The translations under genes were made by a program, and so were the position numbers. 64,000 nt of DNA, taken from assembly GCF_011758565.1 (NCBI RefSeq), contig NZ_JAAMOX010000001.1, forward strand, positions 1,093,838 through 1,157,837, read 5' to 3'. Positions within the stretch are counted from its first letter, which is position 1. Each line of letters begins with the position of its first letter. Origin of the DNA: Lysinibacter cavernae. GTDB taxonomy: Bacteria; Actinomycetota; Actinomycetes; Actinomycetales; Microbacteriaceae. This document shows positions 60,924 to 64,000 of this stretch, piece by piece. The notes beneath the pieces were generated by a model. It ran no database searches and was not told where the DNA came from. It saw only the letters and a list, made by a program, of their open reading frames with translations.

Positions 60924-62651
60924 CTAGGAGTTCGGAACGGCCGATCCGTCGTAATACTCATACATGAAGTCCTCGAACACGTCGTCTTCGTTGAGCTCAG
61001 ACGGATACTCCCACTCGTTGGAGGCAGCACAGTGGTCGTCAACCGCGTCGAGTACGTCGTCCTTGAGATCCCGGTATTGCAGTTGAAGCAGGTCTTCCGG
61101 CATATCGCAGGCGTCAATCGCGTAGAACTTGTCATCGTAATCCGACGATTTCAGTGTGATCGGGACAATACGACCGAGCTGCAGCTTCTGCTTTTCGTCG
61201 CCGAACACGCGCACGGCATAGCCACGCTTCACGCGCTCCGTTGCCGCTGGCTTCTCCCCGACGGCGGCGGTGGTCTCTTCAAAGACAAACGGTCGAACCG
61301 TCACAAGGTAGACGCAGCCGTCCTCTGCCATGAAGACTTTCCAGGAGCCTGTTTCAACAAGAGCCGCGGTTACCGCGGGTGCCGCTGGACCCGTCGGCTC
61401 ACCCTGCATCGCGAGCAACGACGAAAGTGGCATGCTCAAGTCAACACATTCAGCGATATGCTCCGACGGCGTCGCGGCCGTTTCGCCCGTTAGCGGGATG
61501 CCGGGGGCGGCAAATCCGCAGTCCAACGGAAGGGTGTCGGCGCGTGCGGTCAACTCGTCCAATTCGTCGCTCGTGAGAATCTTCTCAGTGTCTTCGTTGA
61601 CCACAAAAGAGAGCGCGCCGGCCTCCAGCGCCTCTTCGTTGTAGCCGAGCTCGTACGCATCGTCATACCAATCACCGAAGTAATCTTCGATCTCGACGTC
61701 GCCAGACGAGCGTGCGGCTGAGCGATCGAAATCGCGTGGGGTCACGCTCAGTTCGCTGAGTTCGTGGGCTCGGCCGTCGCTTGTCACAACGGTTCCGCCA
61801 AAGGTTCCTGGGAGCAGGAGGATGGGGTCTGTGACGATCGCGTCCTCGCCGGAGGTCACTTTTCGTGACGTGTCCTCGTCGGCGTCGTCTTCGTCGTCCT
61901 TCTGCGTGGGTGCCAGAGCGAAATCCGTCGCCGTGAACGCCAGTCGATTTGCAGATGAAGACGTTCCGTCTGCGCCGGTAGAGGCCTCAACGACCTGCTC
62001 GCCGCCGTTCAGAGGTTCGCGGTTGAACACCTGATCGGGAGACACCACTTTTGGCGGCAACGTGCCAACGGATGCCCCGGCAACGGTTGCCTGGGTTGTC
62101 TCGGCGTAGTCAAAGAGCGAATCCCATGTGAGGGTTGCGACGCGCGGGTAGGCAGGGATAACGCCCGTTGGCAGCCCACCTTCGGTGACGCACCACTCGC
62201 CCGCGCTGCTTCGCTTGACGGTGACGTTCCAACGCTTGGTTGACCCGCCATATTTGGCGGTGATTTTGTATTCGGAACGGTTCTCCGTTTTCACGGTCTC
62301 CTCGCCAACCGAGTACTTCACGGAGCCGTCAACGGCTTGCGCATATGCCTTGTCATCAAGCACCGTGCTCTTGCGCGCAATCTTGCTGAGACACGTGTCA
62401 CCGAGCGACGACAATTCCCCGGTGTGCAGGGCATCCGCAAACGCGTTGACCGCCTGATCCGGGCCGTGCTCGCTCGCCGTCTTTGCGGAGAGCACAAGGG
62501 CTGTCGCGCCGGCGCCGAGCAACAATACTGCCGTCGAAACAATGGCAACGGGCGTGACCCAGCGGCGGCGACGTTTCGTTGGGGCTTGCCAGCCTGGCGG
62601 AGGCCCCGCTGGGGGCTGCGGAGGATACGACGGGTACTGTTCGGAAGTCAC
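60924..62651 (-). CDS. Membrane-anchored surface protein of unknown function
   Basis: A 575-residue protein with a Pro/Tyr/Gln-rich start (about 1-25), a basic KRRRRW patch, one transmembrane helix (VTPVAIVSTAVLLLGAGATALVLS, about 31-54) and a large, very acidic extracellular part with four or more cysteines (e.g. GEWCVTE, DACDMP). No catalytic motif or recognised family. GTG at 62651 is used, an alternative GTG at 62684 adds 11 residues. It is divergent from the oxidoreductase and may be an envelope-associated binding protein. Confidence 0.72.
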   Translation of the reverse strand: MTSEQYPSYPPQPPAGPPPGWQAPTKRRRRWVTPVAIVSTAVLLLGAGATALVLSAKTASEHGPDQAVNAFADALHTGELSSLGDTCLSKIARKSTVLDDKAYAQAVDGSVKYSVGEETVKTENRSEYKITAKYGGSTKRWNVTVKRSSAGEWCVTEGGLPTGVIPAYPRVATLTWDSLFDYAETTQATVAGASVGTLPPKVVSPDQVFNREPLNGGEQVVEASTGADGTSSSANRLAFTATDFALAPTQKDDEDDADEDTSRKVTSGEDAIVTDPILLLPGTFGGTVVTSDGRAHELSELSVTPRDFDRSAARSSGDVEIEDYFGDWYDDAYELGYNEEALEAGALSFVVNEDTEKILTSDELDELTARADTLPLDCGFAAPGIPLTGETAATPSEHIAECVDLSMPLSSLLAMQGEPTGPAAPAVTAALVETGSWKVFMAEDGCVYLVTVRPFVFEETTAAVGEKPAATERVKRGYAVRVFGDEKQKLQLGRIVPITLKSSDYDDKFYAIDACDMPEDLLQLQYRDLKDDVLDAVDDHCAASNEWEYPSELNEDDVFEDFMYEYYDGSAVPNS

Positions 62652-62780
62652 GAGACCACTCTTCACTGGTTGAGGGGGAGGCACTGCGGATGAGATACTC
62701 CATACAAGTATGACGACAAATCCTGCTGCGACATATTACGCACTATGACTCGACCGCCAAAAAAGTTCTGCGTCCCTCAG

Positions 62781-62786
62781 TAATCT
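62781..62786 (+). promoter_or_regulatory. Candidate -10 box for a leaderless oxidoreductase mRNA
   Basis: TAATCT lies 9 bases before the ATG at 62796 and no ribosome site is present between them, fitting leaderless expression. Confidence 0.45.
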
Positions 62787-62795
62787 TGACGCATA

Positions 62796-64000
62796 ATGAC
62801 TTCCTCTTCACCCAGCATCCTCGTTGTCGGCGCAGGCGTTTTTGGCCTCTCGACGGCCCTGCACCTTGCGCGCGAGGGCAACAGCGTCACGCTGCTCGAC
62901 TCCGGCGAGGCCGCATCAGGCACAACCGCGGCAGGGGCTGGATTTGTGGGGCTTTGGGCCGCAGGCTACGCCTGGTTCTGGAACGAGTCTGAGCTCGCAC
63001 TTGAGCAATACGGCATCGACCTCTATCGCTCTCTCGACGCCGACGGTCACGATGTAGCCCTCCGCGAAACCGGCAACGTCTGGCTCGCCGTCACCGAGCA
63101 GGCCGTCACCGACCACCTCGATGAGTTCGACCGCCACCCGCTCAAGCCGGCCGGCGCCCGCCCACTCTCACCCGCTGACGCGGCAGCCCTCGTCAGCGGA
63201 CTCAACCCTGACGCAGTCGCCGGAGGATACTTCCATCCCGAGGGCATCCAGATCAGCGCACCGGATGCCGGTGCCGCCCTCGCCGCATCCGCAATCGCGG
63301 CGGGCGTCACGCTCGTTCCCAACACGCGCGTCGTTCGCATCCTCACTACGGCAGGCAAGGCAACCGGCGTTGAAGCCGTGCGGGGCGACGAGACCGTAGC
63401 GATCAGCGCCGACCGCGTTGTGCTCGCCACCGGCTCGTGGACAAACGAACTCCTCAAACCGTTTGGCAGGACCCTTCCCTTTGCCCGCGTGATCGCCAGC
63501 CGCATCACGGCAGCACCAAGCGGAGTGCCACACATCCCAACGCTCATGTTCCCCGAACTGGATGGGCTCTGGGTGCGCGAGCACCGCGGCGGACTCACCT
63601 ACGGCAACGGCTCTGGGTACGAGCTGCTCGAAACCAACAATTCAGCAGCAGTACGCCGCCCGCAACGAACCGATCTCATCAACGAGATGGCGGCGGAGCT
63701 CACCCCGATCATCAACTCGGTACTCCCCCAGGTTGACCTTTCCAACACCGAATGGGTGCAGGGCATCGTCTCCTATACGGCGGACCGCCTGTTTTTTGCT
63801 GGCGAAGTTCCCGAATGCGATGGGCTCTTCGTTCTCGCAGGCGACAACGAATCCGGTGTCACGCACGGCCCAGGCCTCGGACGACTCATGGCCGACCTCG
63901 TCACGGCCCCCGAAACCGGCCGAATGCCCGGCGAGGGCTGGGCCAGCACGGTGGATGCTTCGCGCTACCGACTCGATCGATTCGAGCCCCAGCCCTTCCG
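62796..64000 (+). CDS. FAD-dependent oxidoreductase (DAO family), 3' end outside window
   Basis: About 401 residues are visible and the frame is open at the right edge. The N-terminus is the FAD Rossmann motif ILVVGAGVFGLSTALHLAREG, followed by SGTTAAGAGFVG and a GG-type ATGSWTNELL and VLAGDNESGVTHGPGLGRLMADLV near the end. It belongs to the D-amino acid oxidase/sarcosine/glycine oxidase group. The substrate cannot be settled. Divergent from the surface protein. Confidence 0.88.
   Translation, partial: MTSSSPSILVVGAGVFGLSTALHLAREGNSVTLLDSGEAASGTTAAGAGFVGLWAAGYAWFWNESELALEQYGIDLYRSLDADGHDVALRETGNVWLAVTEQAVTDHLDEFDRHPLKPAGARPLSPADAAALVSGLNPDAVAGGYFHPEGIQISAPDAGAALAASAIAAGVTLVPNTRVVRILTTAGKATGVEAVRGDETVAISADRVVLATGSWTNELLKPFGRTLPFARVIASRITAAPSGVPHIPTLMFPELDGLWVREHRGGLTYGNGSGYELLETNNSAAVRRPQRTDLINEMAAELTPIINSVLPQVDLSNTEWVQGIVSYTADRLFFAGEVPECDGLFVLAGDNESGVTHGPGLGRLMADLVTAPETGRMPGEGWASTVDASRYRLDRFEPQPF

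Noticed and set aside
62701-62712. CATAC-aa-GTATG palindrome between the surface protein and oxidoreductase genes
   Set aside because: Short arms and no second copy or matched regulator; too weak to call an operator.

Overview
The window reads as chromosomal DNA from a high-GC Gram-positive actinobacterium, most likely of the family Microbacteriaceae. The evidence is a GarA/OdhI-type FHA protein next to an FtsR-like MerR regulator, an Rv2578c-type radical SAM protein, a DUF3516 helicase, a VanZ-RDD protein, GTG starts, candidate leaderless starts, and dense ATGA/GTGA-coupled operons. No rRNA, tRNA, CRISPR array, prophage or insertion sequence was seen. The genus is not determinable from sequence reading alone. 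The first gene (a ParA-like ATPase) and the last (an FAD-dependent oxidoreductase) run off the window edges.

Layout. 1-6.1 kb: end of a ParA-like gene, the garA-ftsR-merR regulatory block, cspA, a DUF885 protein and an MFS transporter. 6.1-12.9 kb: a SLC13-type permease, an M20 dipeptidase, and a HAD phosphomutase coupled to a GH65 phosphorylase. 12.9-18.5 kb: repeat-rich DNA, a fatty acid desaturase coupled to an unknown gene, a second cspA and a Tat-exported multicopper oxidase. 18.6-22.5 kb: a SRPBCC protein divergent from an AraC regulator, a PfkB kinase and a membrane alpha/beta hydrolase. 22.6-27.8 kb: a DNA-alkylation-repair island with two methyltransferases, a sigma factor and Tag in one overlapping operon, facing a radical SAM gene under an apparent LexA box and an Aag glycosylase. 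27.8-38.6 kb: mixed genes, including a RES/Xre toxin-antitoxin pair with twin operators, a dicarboxylate symporter, an MFS transporter and a DUF3516 helicase.

38.8-58.9 kb is a large carbohydrate/polyol island with four regulators (LacI, SorC, two DeoR). It holds three zinc dehydrogenases with a P-loop kinase, a FSA-type aldolase with a fructokinase-like PfkB, a class II aldolase, and a long operon of sugar-binding protein, two permeases, FGGY kinase, DeoR, phosphofructokinase-like PfkB, HAD and mannitol-type dehydrogenase. Read together the second half suggests polyol uptake, oxidation to a ketose, two phosphorylations and aldol cleavage. 58.9-64 kb: FMN reductase, aminotransferase, a cell-surface protein of unknown function and the truncated oxidoreductase.

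The most unusual non-coding features are two families of palindromic intergenic elements, each present twice at constant length (70 bp at 38.7 and 49.5 kb; 60 bp at 43.9 and 58.9 kb), and several short tandem arrays (6-, 14- and 22-bp units) in intergenic DNA.
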